This document shows, piece after piece, positions 8,087 to 15,234 of a stretch of 27,496 nucleotides of DNA (position 1 is the stretch's first letter; each line of letters starts with the position of its first letter). Origin of the DNA: Firmicutes bacterium UBA5774. Lineage in GTDB: Bacteria > Bacillota > Clostridia > Peptostreptococcales > Anaerovoracaceae. The DNA lies in assembly GCA_002418625.1 (NCBI GenBank), contig DIEM01000021.1, forward strand, positions 18,962 to 46,457. Reading direction: 5' to 3'. The notes beneath the pieces are model-generated. The model was not told the origin of the DNA. It searched no databases and worked only from the letters and a program-made list of their open reading frames with translations. A program made the position numbers and the translations under genes.

Positions 8087-9796
8087 ATGAAATTATCCAG
8101 AATGCATATCCATACCCTGCGCGAAGTCCCAAATGAAGCGGAAATCGCCAGCCATATCCTGCTGCTCAGAGCGGGAATGATTCGAAAACTCGTCTCAGGC
8201 GTTTACGGATTCATGCCTCTCGGCTTCAGAAGCATCAGAAAGATCGAGCAGATCGTCAGGGAGGAAATGGACGCTAAAAGCGGACAGGAGATCCTGATGT
8301 CGGCAATACAGCCGGCGGAGCTATGGCAGGAATCGGGCAGATGGTATGCCTACGGACCGGAGCTGTTCCGATTGAAGGATAGAAACGGCAGGGACTTCTG
8401 CCTCGGGCCGACACATGAGGAAATATTCACCGATATCGTCAGGAACGAGGTCAATTCCCACAGACAGCTGCCGCTCAACATCTATCAGATACAAACAAAG
8501 TACAGGGATGAGAAAAGGCCCCGTTTCGGCCTCATGAGAAGCAGGGAGTTCATTATGAAGGATGCCTATTCCTTTGACAAGGATCAGGCGGGACTCGATA
8601 AAAGCTATGAAGATATGTACGACGCGTATACAAAGATATTCACAAGATGCGGGCTGACATTCAGGGCGGTCGAAGCAGACACCGGAGCGATCGGCGGCAG
8701 CAATTCCCACGAATTCACCGCGGTTTCCGATGTTGGCGAAAGCCAGATCGCTTACTGCGAAGCCTGTGAGTTTGCCGCGACGACTGAGCGGGCCGAATTC
8801 GTGGACGATCTGCCCGTTATGGAGGAGATGCTTCCGGTGCAGGATGTGATGACGCCAGGAACGAAGACGATCGCGGATGTTGCGGATTATCTGGGCATCG
8901 ATGTGAAGAGTACGATCAAGGCGTTGCTTTTCAAGGCCGAGGATAAATACGTCGCTGCTTTTGTTCGGGGTGACAGGGAACTGAACCAGATCAAGCTGGT
9001 CAATGCCCTCAACGTGCCGGAGCATGTGCTGGAATTTGCCGACGAGGCCGCCATGAATGCGGCGACGGGCTGTGTCGGCGGATACACAGGTCCTGTCGGG
9101 CTGAATAATTGTATAATCGTTGTCGATAGTGAGCTGACCGGCATGAAAAATCTGGTTGCCGGTGCGAACAAGGAGAATTATCATACGAAAAATGTCAATT
9201 ACGGCCGCGACTATACAGGTCAAATTGTCACAGATATCAAGATGGTCAAGGAAGGCGACAAATGTCCGAAGTGTCATGAACCCTTGCAGATAGCCAGAGG
9301 GATCGAGGTTGGACAGGTCTTCAAGCTTGGAACAAAATACAGCGATTCCATGAAGGCCTATTACAGGGATGAGGCCATGAACGAAAAGGCCATCGTCATG
9401 GGCTGCTACGGCATCGGGATCTCAAGGACGCTTGCAGCCGTCGTCGAGCAGCATCATGATGAAAACGGCATTATCTGGCCGATTTCGGTCGCGCCGTATC
9501 ATGCCATCGTGACTGTCGTCAGCATTAACGACGAGACACAGATGAAGATGGCTGAAGACATTTATGCGCAGCTCGTGGAAGCGGGCGTGGAGGCCCTGAT
9601 GGACGACAGGGATGAAAGACCGGGTGTCAAGTTCAAGGACGCTGATCTTATCGGAGTGCCGATCCGCATCACCGTCGGGAAAAAAGCCGCCGACGGGATC
9701 GTCGAGTACAAGCTGAGGCGCGAAAGGGACATTGTCTTAATGCCGGCGGAAGAAGCTGTCAGGAAGGCCATCGGCCTTGTGAAAGCTGAAAAATAG
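8087..9796 (+). CDS. proS: Prolyl-tRNA synthetase, bacterial type with editing domain
   Basis: At 569 residues this is the bacterial long form that attaches proline to tRNA-Pro. It begins MKLSRMHIHTLREVPNEAE. Class II motif 1 lies near IRKIEQIVREEMD, motif 2 is TKYRDEKRPRFGLMRSREF, and motif 3 is MGCYGIGISRTLAAVVEQ. Between motifs 2 and 3 (about 220-400) lies the insertion domain that in this family hydrolyses Ala-tRNA-Pro. The C-terminal anticodon-binding domain includes LMDDRDERPGVKFKDADLIG. A good ribosome-binding site (GGAGG, 8074-8078) sets the start. The gene follows ispDF by 50 bases with no clear promoter or T-box leader, so it is probably read with the carD/ispDF group. Confidence 0.98.
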   Translation: MKLSRMHIHTLREVPNEAEIASHILLLRAGMIRKLVSGVYGFMPLGFRSIRKIEQIVREEMDAKSGQEILMSAIQPAELWQESGRWYAYGPELFRLKDRNGRDFCLGPTHEEIFTDIVRNEVNSHRQLPLNIYQIQTKYRDEKRPRFGLMRSREFIMKDAYSFDKDQAGLDKSYEDMYDAYTKIFTRCGLTFRAVEADTGAIGGSNSHEFTAVSDVGESQIAYCEACEFAATTERAEFVDDLPVMEEMLPVQDVMTPGTKTIADVADYLGIDVKSTIKALLFKAEDKYVAAFVRGDRELNQIKLVNALNVPEHVLEFADEAAMNAATGCVGGYTGPVGLNNCIIVVDSELTGMKNLVAGANKENYHTKNVNYGRDYTGQIVTDIKMVKEGDKCPKCHEPLQIARGIEVGQVFKLGTKYSDSMKAYYRDEAMNEKAIVMGCYGIGISRTLAAVVEQHHDENGIIWPISVAPYHAIVTVVSINDETQMKMAEDIYAQLVEAGVEALMDDRDERPGVKFKDADLIGVPIRITVGKKAADGIVEYKLRRERDIVLMPAEEAVRKAIGLVKAEK

Positions 9797-9852
9797 GGAT
9801 CCGGCCGGAGCACACGTTTTACTGGCGGCATCGGGACGCGACAACAGCCGGC

Positions 9853-9885
9853 TAAAAGCGGCAGGGCGGGCCGGTGCCGCTTTTA
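9853..9885 (+). terminator. Hairpin between proS and the TRIC gene, probable terminator
   Basis: Arms 9853-9863 (TAAAAGCGGCA) and 9875-9885 pair perfectly over 11 bases with an 11-base loop. The T run lies within the 3' arm (CTTTTA), so it resembles a bidirectional terminator or attenuator. It ends 13 bases before the next start codon. Confidence 0.55.
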
Positions 9886-9898
9886 TCGAGGAACAAGA

Positions 9899-10531
9899 AT
9901 GGAATTTATTTTTTATGTCGAATTGATAGGAACGGTAGCATTCGCCATATCCGGCGCTTTGGCAGCCATTGAGAAGGATCTGGATTATTACGGCATCGCC
10001 TTCCTTGCGATCATCACTGCCGTTGGCGGCGGGATCATCCGCGATGTGCTGATCAACAGATCGCTCCCCGTTGCGCTTGAGGATCCGGTCTATGTGGTCG
10101 TCAGCCTGGTGTCGGCCGCATGTGTGATCATATTTTACAGCAGGATCAAGCGGTACAAGAATATGCTGCAGTTTTTTGATGCGATCGGACTTGCGGCGTT
10201 TACCGCTATCGGCGCTGAGGTCGCTATAAGGAACGAAATCGAGCTTCCCTTCGTCATTCTGACGCTGGCGCTGCTCACGGGCACGGGCGGTGGCGTGCTT
10301 CGGGACGTGTTCATAAGGGAGATCCCGTTTGTTTTCCGCAAGGAAATCTATGCTGCCGCGTCTATAGCCGGCAGCCTTGTCTTTATCCTGCTGCTGCAAT
10401 TCCAGGGCAATGCGGCGGCGCTTTACGCATCTTTTGCCGTCACGCTGGCCATCAGGCTTATTTCGATCAAAAAAGATCTGCATTTGAAACGTGTCGATAG
10501 AACTGGAGCCGAAAATGACCACACTGAATGA
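9899..10531 (+). CDS. TRIC-family (UPF0126/YadS-like) trimeric cation channel
   Basis: This 210-residue integral membrane protein has about seven hydrophobic helices arranged as two related halves. Each half carries a glycine-rich motif ending in Arg-Asp: GGGIIRDVL (first half) and GGGVLRDVF (second). This is the pattern of prokaryotic TRIC-type channels, formerly UPF0126, which form trimeric monovalent-cation pores. The physiological role in bacteria is unclear. The start has GAGG (9888-9891) seven bases ahead. Its 3' end overlaps the azlC start by 17 bases, so it is the first gene of a tightly packed five-gene set of membrane proteins. The hairpin just upstream may insulate or attenuate it. 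Confidence 0.88.
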   Translation: MEFIFYVELIGTVAFAISGALAAIEKDLDYYGIAFLAIITAVGGGIIRDVLINRSLPVALEDPVYVVVSLVSAACVIIFYSRIKRYKNMLQFFDAIGLAAFTAIGAEVAIRNEIELPFVILTLALLTGTGGGVLRDVFIREIPFVFRKEIYAAASIAGSLVFILLLQFQGNAAALYASFAVTLAIRLISIKKDLHLKRVDRTGAENDHTE

Positions 10532-11225
10532 TTACAATGAAGGGCTGAAAGATGGGATGCCGGTCGTATTCGGCTATATTCCGGTGGGATTCGCTTTTGG
10601 TGTGACAGCCGCCGCGGGGGGCATTCCCCCATGGATCGTGGTGCTGATCTCGCTGTCCAATTTTACTTCAGCCGGTCAGCTTATGGGCGCGACACTCATT
10701 ATTGCCGGCGCCTCCATCTTTGAAATCACAATCACAACGCTGATCATCAATATACGATATGTCATCATGTCCATGTCATTTTCACAACGTATCAAACCCA
10801 ATATGCCGATCCCTGAAAAGATGGTCGGCGCCTTCGCAATAACGGACGAGATCTTCACCATCGCCTCTCTCAGGAAAGGCGAGGTCAGCTTTAAATACGT
10901 ATCCGGCCTCGTGACCGGGCCTTACGTTGCCTGGTCCTTCGGAACGTTTCTCGGCGCATACGTGACTGATCTTCTGCCTATGGCCATCCGGGAGTCGATG
11001 GGGATCGCGCTGTATGCAATGTTCATGGCCCTGATCATACCGGCCGCAAGGGAATCGCGGGCGGTGACACTGGTGGCGGGACTCGCGGTCCTGTTTGCGT
11101 CCCTGTTCAGGATATTGCCTGACTTCAGCGGACCTTCGGCCGGCTATGTGATCATTATATGCACTATTGCCGCGGCAGCCGCAGGTGCATGGTTTTTTCC
11201 TGTTTCAAAGGAGGTGCAATCATGA
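10515..11225 (+). CDS. azlC: AzlC-family branched-chain amino acid exporter, large subunit
   Basis: The 236-residue protein matches AzlC: DGMPVVFGYIPVGFAFGVTA at the N-terminus, NFTSAGQLMG, then NIRYVIMSMSFSQRI and multiple membrane helices. AzlC and the small AzlD subunit together export branched-chain amino acids or analogues (the BrnFE system is the best-studied relative). I use the ATG at 10515, six bases after GGAG (10505-10508); an in-frame GTG at 10491 lacks a site. This start lies within the last 17 bases of the TRIC gene. AzlD follows with an ATGA stop/start overlap, so the pair should be translated in balanced amounts. No Lrp-type regulator gene is present in the window. Confidence 0.92.
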   Translation: MTTLNDYNEGLKDGMPVVFGYIPVGFAFGVTAAAGGIPPWIVVLISLSNFTSAGQLMGATLIIAGASIFEITITTLIINIRYVIMSMSFSQRIKPNMPIPEKMVGAFAITDEIFTIASLRKGEVSFKYVSGLVTGPYVAWSFGTFLGAYVTDLLPMAIRESMGIALYAMFMALIIPAARESRAVTLVAGLAVLFASLFRILPDFSGPSAGYVIIICTIAAAAAGAWFFPVSKEVQS

Positions 11226-11533
11226 GTACTCCTGCCATGCTTCTGGCAGTGGCATCCATGGCGGCGGTCACCTTCCTGCCGAGGTTTGTGCCGCTTGCAT
11301 TGTTCAACAGGCGCATCCAATCGGTCTACCTGCGTTCGTTTCTGCATTATATCCCGTTCGCGGTGCTGGGCTCAATGGTATTCCCGGGGATCCTTTTTTC
11401 GGTTCCGGATATGAACGCAGCGATAGCCGGGTCGGCGGCGGCTTTGATCCTCGCCTTTTTCAACAGGGGCATCATGACGGTTTCCGTGTGTGCTGTCATC
11501 ATTGTCTATTCCTATGGAGCGTTGTTTTTATGA
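11222..11533 (+). CDS. azlD: AzlD-family small subunit of amino acid exporter
   Basis: This 103-residue protein has about three to four membrane helices and the AzlD signature near the start: AVASMAAVTFLPRFVPLALF followed by LHYIPFAVLGSMVFPGI. It partners with AzlC. An ideal AAAGGAGGTG (11208-11217) precedes the ATG, which overlaps the azlC stop (ATGA). The stop in turn overlaps the next ATG at 11530 in the same way. A longer in-frame reading from 11159 adds residues encoded within azlC and has no ribosome-binding site. Confidence 0.92.
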   Translation: MSTPAMLLAVASMAAVTFLPRFVPLALFNRRIQSVYLRSFLHYIPFAVLGSMVFPGILFSVPDMNAAIAGSAAALILAFFNRGIMTVSVCAVIIVYSYGALFL

Positions 11534-12069
11534 ATATTTATTTGCAGCTTTTCCTGACTTTTTTAAAGGTCGGGACATTTACCTTCGGCGGGGGGCTCGC
11601 TATGCTTCCGGTCATAAAGAACGAAACGGTGAACATGCGCGGATGGGTCGACGAGCAGGAAATAACGGATTGCTTCGCCATAGCCCAATCCCTGCCGGGA
11701 GTATTGGCCGTCAACGCCGCAATATATATCGGGCACAAGGTCAGGGGAATCCCGGGAGCATGCTGTGCCGCGATAGGCGTCATTCTTCCCGCTTTTGTGT
11801 CGATTGTGCTGATATTGATTTTTTTGGAGCAGTTCACGGAAAACGCATATATATACGGTGCTTTTGAAGGAATCAAGGCAGTTACCGTCGGTATGATCCT
11901 CGTGACGGTGATCAGCATGGCGAGGAAGGCAATCAAGGGATGGCTGGAGATTCTGATTGCCATAGTATCTTTTGCCATGATCGTCGTTTTTCAGATCAGC
12001 GCCGTTTGGGCTGTCATTTTCGGCGGATTGGCCGGATTTGCGGCATATAAATTTAAAAGGAGGGCCTGA
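11530..12069 (+). CDS. chrA1: Chromate transporter family (CHR), half-size protein 1
   Basis: The 179-residue protein is one CHR domain: LFLTFLKVGTFTFGGGLAMLPVI at the start, then ITDCFAIAQSLPGVLAVNAAIYIGHKVRGIPGA and further membrane helices. Short CHR proteins come in adjacent pairs that assemble with opposite topologies; long ChrA proteins fuse the two. Family members export chromate or related oxyanions, but many Firmicute pairs have no tested substrate. The ATG at 11530 overlaps the azlD stop; GGAG (11516-11519) supports it. Although the frame stays open upstream to 11167, that part lies on azlC/azlD and is not coding. Confidence 0.9.
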   Translation: MNIYLQLFLTFLKVGTFTFGGGLAMLPVIKNETVNMRGWVDEQEITDCFAIAQSLPGVLAVNAAIYIGHKVRGIPGACCAAIGVILPAFVSIVLILIFLEQFTENAYIYGAFEGIKAVTVGMILVTVISMARKAIKGWLEILIAIVSFAMIVVFQISAVWAVIFGGLAGFAAYKFKRRA

Positions 12070-12071
12070 TC

Positions 12072-12647
12072 ATGGGAATTGCGATGCTCAAGCTTTTTGT
12101 CCTGTTTTTCAGGATCGGCCTTTTCAGTTTTGGCGGTGGTTACGTTATGCTGCCGTTGATATTCCAGGGAATACAGGAATTCGGCTTCATGAGCGCCAGC
12201 GAATTTTCGGATCTGGTGGCCTTGTCCCAAATGACTCCGGGGCCGATCGCGATCAACGCGGCGACTTATGTCGGTTATGGATATGCCGGGATCCCGGGGG
12301 CGATCGCGGCTTCCGTCGGCGTCGCGCTGCCATCGCTGATCCTTGTGGTCACAGTCGCTCATTTCCTGAATAAATTCAAGCAGAGCCAAGGACTTTCCGC
12401 GGTTCTTGAGGGCATTCGGCCTGCGACGGTAGGTCTTTTGGCATCGGCGGTCATTTTTTTATCCGAAACATCCATTTTCACCGCTGAAGCGTTCAGCAGG
12501 ATCGCCCTCATCGATCCTTTATCCTGTGTCAATCCGGCTCAGGTTTTCTTTTTCCTTATCGCATGTCTTATTTTTATCAGATTCAAGTTCAATCCGATCT
12601 TCATGACGATCGCGGCAGGTGTTGCCGGAGCGCTCATAATAAGATAA
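12072..12647 (+). CDS. chrA2: Chromate transporter family (CHR), half-size protein 2
   Basis: The second half-size CHR protein has 191 residues: LFVLFFRIGLFSFGGGYVMLPLIF, then SDLVALSQMTPGPIAINAATYVGYGYAGIPGA, paralleling the preceding protein domain by domain. AAAAGGAGGG (12057-12066) precedes the ATG, and only two bases separate it from the first half, so the two should be made together as a heteromeric transporter. This closes the TRIC-azlCD-chr group. No clear terminator follows before the NUDIX gene. Confidence 0.92.
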   Translation: MGIAMLKLFVLFFRIGLFSFGGGYVMLPLIFQGIQEFGFMSASEFSDLVALSQMTPGPIAINAATYVGYGYAGIPGAIAASVGVALPSLILVVTVAHFLNKFKQSQGLSAVLEGIRPATVGLLASAVIFLSETSIFTAEAFSRIALIDPLSCVNPAQVFFFLIACLIFIRFKFNPIFMTIAAGVAGALIIR

Positions 12648-12685
12648 AATAGTAATCAGCAAATCTGAGAGGGGGTTGTTCGGAT

Positions 12686-13138
12686 ATGTGGATCGGCGGT
12701 GTCAGGGTCGTCATATTGGACGAGGAGAACAGGATACTCATGGTCAGGCAGTTTCATGAGGGCAGGGATTTCTGGCTCGTGCCAGGCGGCGGTATCGAGC
12801 AGGGAGAAACGTCTATTGCGGCGGCTGAGCGTGAAGTACGGGAAGAGACAGGTCTTGAGATCAAGGTCGGAAAGCTCATCTGGCATGTTGAAGAGGTTTC
12901 CGGGGCGCGCGGCATGCGTTTTGTCAATTTTTTCCTCGCCGACATCATCGGAGGAGAGCTCAGGTTGGGATCCGATCCGGAATTCGGCGAAGACGGCCAG
13001 GTCCTGAGAGAAGTCGCTTTTATGACGAAGGAGGAAATCCGGGCACTGCCGGAGGTCTATCCGGCATCGCTGCGCGATGAGGTCTGGGAGATCATTGAAA
13101 AAGGAAAGAACGATCATCCCGTCTACAAAATCAAATAG
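12686..13138 (+). CDS. NUDIX hydrolase
   Basis: The 150-residue protein carries a complete Nudix box from G35 to L57, with E41 and the R49-E50-V51-R52-E53-E54 core (GX5EX7REUXEEXGU). Nudix enzymes cleave nucleoside diphosphates linked to another group, using Mg2+ bound by the REUXEE glutamates. The substrate class is not evident from this small single-domain protein. A run of purines (GAGAGGGGG, 12667-12675) about ten bases before the ATG is a plausible ribosome-binding site. The next stretch (13148-13300) is the remnant of a DNA-binding domain that belongs to the following kinase gene, so a deletion or rearrangement may have joined this gene to the pseudouridine cassette. Confidence 0.93.
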   Translation: MWIGGVRVVILDEENRILMVRQFHEGRDFWLVPGGGIEQGETSIAAAEREVREETGLEIKVGKLIWHVEEVSGARGMRFVNFFLADIIGGELRLGSDPEFGEDGQVLREVAFMTKEEIRALPEVYPASLRDEVWEIIEKGKNDHPVYKIK

Positions 13139-13147
13139 CATTACGGT

Positions 13148-13300
13148 TATAAGCAAATTTCTATTCTAAGCGTTTCGTAGGAGAATCCTTCTATTTTCCA
13201 GCAGGAGATAGCGGGCGAAATTGAAACGTCCGGATCGGCGACAGCCAATTTGCTGTCAGGCCTGCAGGGGAAAGGATTTATACGGAGGGAACCATATCTG
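13148..13300 (+). pseudogene. Decayed winged-helix DNA-binding segment ahead of the kinase gene
   Basis: In frame with the kinase ATG, translation upstream gives KQISILSVS, a TAG stop (13178-13180), then ENPSIFQQEIAGEI, ET, SGSATANLLSGLQGKGFI and RREPYL. This lines up without gaps with the N-terminal helix-turn-helix found in many wHTH-PfkB sugar kinases (ILxLIxxNPxISQQELAxxLxISRSAVAxHISNLxKKGYI). No in-frame ATG or GTG remains upstream, and the single stop interrupts helix 1/2. I read it as a domain lost by decay, with the kinase now starting at 13301. A sequencing error at the stop cannot be excluded, but the missing start codon argues against that alone. Confidence 0.65.
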
Positions 13301-14242
13301 ATGGACACAAGCCAATACGTCACTTGCATCGGAGGCGCCAACCTGGATCATAAGTTCATCGCGGAGGCGGATATCATCCCGGGCACATCCAATCCAGTCC
13401 GATCGAAATCGGCTTTTGGAGGAGTGGTGCGAAATGTTGCTGAAAACCTGGGAAAACTGGGCCTCAACGTATCACTGATGACGCTGGTCGGGATGGATCC
13501 ATCCGGAGAACTGATCCTTCAGGACTGTAAAAAAACGATGAATGTTTTCGCCACGGAAAGGTTATCCGCGGAAAATACCGGCAGCTATTACGCGATCATC
13601 GGACGAGACGGTGATATGCTTGTCGGTTATGCAGATATGGCGATCTGTGACAATATGGACCGGCAGTGGATCCTGGTTCACAAGGGACATCTTCGTCTGG
13701 GCAGATGGCTTATCGCTGATTGCAACATCACCCGGGAAGCAATGGAAGAACTGGTATCGATATCAGTGGCAGAAGACAAATCACTTGCGGTGATCGGAGT
13801 CTCCGCGCCCAAAATGGAAAATCTGCCAGAGGATGCAGCCGGTATTGAGATCATCATTTGCAATCGTGACGAGAGCCAGGCGTATTTCAAGACAGAGGAA
13901 ACGGATATCTCGAAATTGTGCGGGTTATGGCTTGGTGCAGGAGTCGGGCGGGCGGTTGTAACAGCCGGACGTGAAGGCTTTGCGTTTGGGGACAGTTTTT
14001 CAGGCATTCAGAAGCAAGCGGTTCGATTTATCGATCCTGAAAGAATTGTCGATGTGACGGGAGCAGGGGATGCTTTCAGCGCAGGTGTTCTTTTTGGGCT
14101 GATCAACGGAGAGACCCTCATGAAGTCCGTGCGCTATGGCGCAGTCAATTCCACTCTGACCATTCAAAGCCCGAATTCCGTCAGGCCGGATCTGACAAAG
14201 TCAAAGTTGATTGAAGAGGAAAAAAACTATGGAAAAATTTAA
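13301..14242 (+). CDS. psuK: PfkB-family carbohydrate kinase, probably pseudouridine kinase
   Basis: The 313-residue product has both PfkB signatures: GGVVRNVAENLGKLG (40-54) and DVTGAGDAFSAGV (from 251), with D257 as the catalytic base. The first matches the PsuK/YeiC subgroup. PsuK phosphorylates pseudouridine to pseudouridine 5'-phosphate, the substrate of PsuG. The psuG gene overlaps this one by 14 bases, which makes the assignment strong. GGAGGG (13284-13289) lies eleven bases before the ATG, slightly long but the only good site; a TTG at 13250 has none. Upstream lies a decayed winged-helix segment, so this form probably lacks the DNA-binding domain of its relatives. Ribokinase-like activity on another nucleoside is the alternative. 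Confidence 0.85.
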   Translation: MDTSQYVTCIGGANLDHKFIAEADIIPGTSNPVRSKSAFGGVVRNVAENLGKLGLNVSLMTLVGMDPSGELILQDCKKTMNVFATERLSAENTGSYYAIIGRDGDMLVGYADMAICDNMDRQWILVHKGHLRLGRWLIADCNITREAMEELVSISVAEDKSLAVIGVSAPKMENLPEDAAGIEIIICNRDESQAYFKTEETDISKLCGLWLGAGVGRAVVTAGREGFAFGDSFSGIQKQAVRFIDPERIVDVTGAGDAFSAGVLFGLINGETLMKSVRYGAVNSTLTIQSPNSVRPDLTKSKLIEEEKNYGKI

Positions 14243-15158
14243 CCGATTTATGGATGTCAATACAGAAGTGGCGGAAGCGCTGGCAACGAACAAGCCGGTG
14301 GTTGCCTTGGAATCGACGATCATCTCACACGGGATGCCATATCCGCAAAATGTTGAAATGGCCAACAAGGTCGAGGGGATCATACGCAAGTATGGGGCTG
14401 TTCCGGCAACGATCGCGATCATCGATGGAAGGGTCAAGATCGGTTTGACGCCGGATGATTTGGAGGTCCTCGCAAGGGCAGAAAATGTCGAGAAGATCTC
14501 GCGCCGGGACCTTGCCGCGATTATAGCGAAGAAAGGACTGGGAGCGACGACAGTGGCAACGACTATGATCCTGTCGGAAATGGCCGGCATCCATTTCTTT
14601 GTCACCGGCGGAATCGGCGGTGTTCATCGCGGATATGAAGAAATGATGGACGTCTCGGCGGATCTGGAAGAGCTTGCCATGACGAATGTAACAGTCATTT
14701 GTGCCGGGGCAAAGGCGATCCTTGATCTGCCAAGGACGATGGAATATCTGGAGACGAAGGGAGTGCCCGTCGTTGGTTACCGGACGGATAACCTTCCGGC
14801 CTTCTATACGAGGACCAGCAATATCAGTCTGAACCTGCGGGCCGATACGGCAACGGAGCTGGCGGAGCTGGTATATACCAAGGATCTGCTGGGCCTTAAG
14901 GGAGGCGTTCTTGTAGCGAATCCCATCCCTGAAGAACACTCGCTTGATGCCTCCTATATCAACGGGATCATCGATCAAGCCATCGCGGATAGCGCTCGGG
15001 AAGGCGTTCGCGGTAAAGATGCAACGCCGTACCTGCTGGCGAAGATCGTTGAACGGACAGAAGGAAAGAGCCTGGAGGCCAATCTTGCATTAGTATACAA
15101 CAATGCAAAAGTCGGGGCTCAAATCGCAGTTGAGTACACAAGGCTTGCCGAGCGATAG
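14229..15158 (+). CDS. psuG: Pseudouridine-5'-phosphate glycosidase
   Basis: PsuG splits pseudouridine 5'-phosphate into uracil and ribose 5-phosphate, breaking the C-C glycosidic bond. The 309-residue protein shows the family landmarks: VALESTIISHGMPYPQN with E28, TVAIIDG-like segment, EKISRRDL, ATTVATTMILSEMAGI, FVTGGIGGVHRG, the CAGAKAILDLPRTMEYLET motif with the Schiff-base-type lysine K162, and a C-terminal NNAKVGAQIA. Length is normal. The start at 14229 is chosen for GAGG (14216-14219) and the conserved length. It overlaps the kinase gene by 14 bases, so both salvage steps are made together. Uracil and ribose phosphate produced here can feed pyrimidine salvage and the pentose phosphate pathway. 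Confidence 0.97.
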   Translation: MEKFNRFMDVNTEVAEALATNKPVVALESTIISHGMPYPQNVEMANKVEGIIRKYGAVPATIAIIDGRVKIGLTPDDLEVLARAENVEKISRRDLAAIIAKKGLGATTVATTMILSEMAGIHFFVTGGIGGVHRGYEEMMDVSADLEELAMTNVTVICAGAKAILDLPRTMEYLETKGVPVVGYRTDNLPAFYTRTSNISLNLRADTATELAELVYTKDLLGLKGGVLVANPIPEEHSLDASYINGIIDQAIADSAREGVRGKDATPYLLAKIVERTEGKSLEANLALVYNNAKVGAQIAVEYTRLAER

Positions 15159-15234
15159 ACCGGTATGAGGCGGTGTCTGAAATGAAAAATACCCGGCGAA
15201 TATTGCTCACGGTAAAAAGGATGGTGGAGAAACA

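Noticed and set aside
8321..9277. 318-codon open frame on the minus strand
   Set aside because: It lies entirely within proS on the opposite strand, has no family resemblance, and follows from the codon pattern of that gene.
11167..11529. N-terminal extension of the first chromate-type protein
   Set aside because: The frame is open but overlaps azlC and azlD, gives no membrane protein sequence, and the ATG at 11530 has a proper site and family-like start.
13250..13300. TTG start for the PfkB kinase
   Set aside because: No ribosome-binding site lies ahead of it, and its added residues are the tail of the decayed DNA-binding domain.
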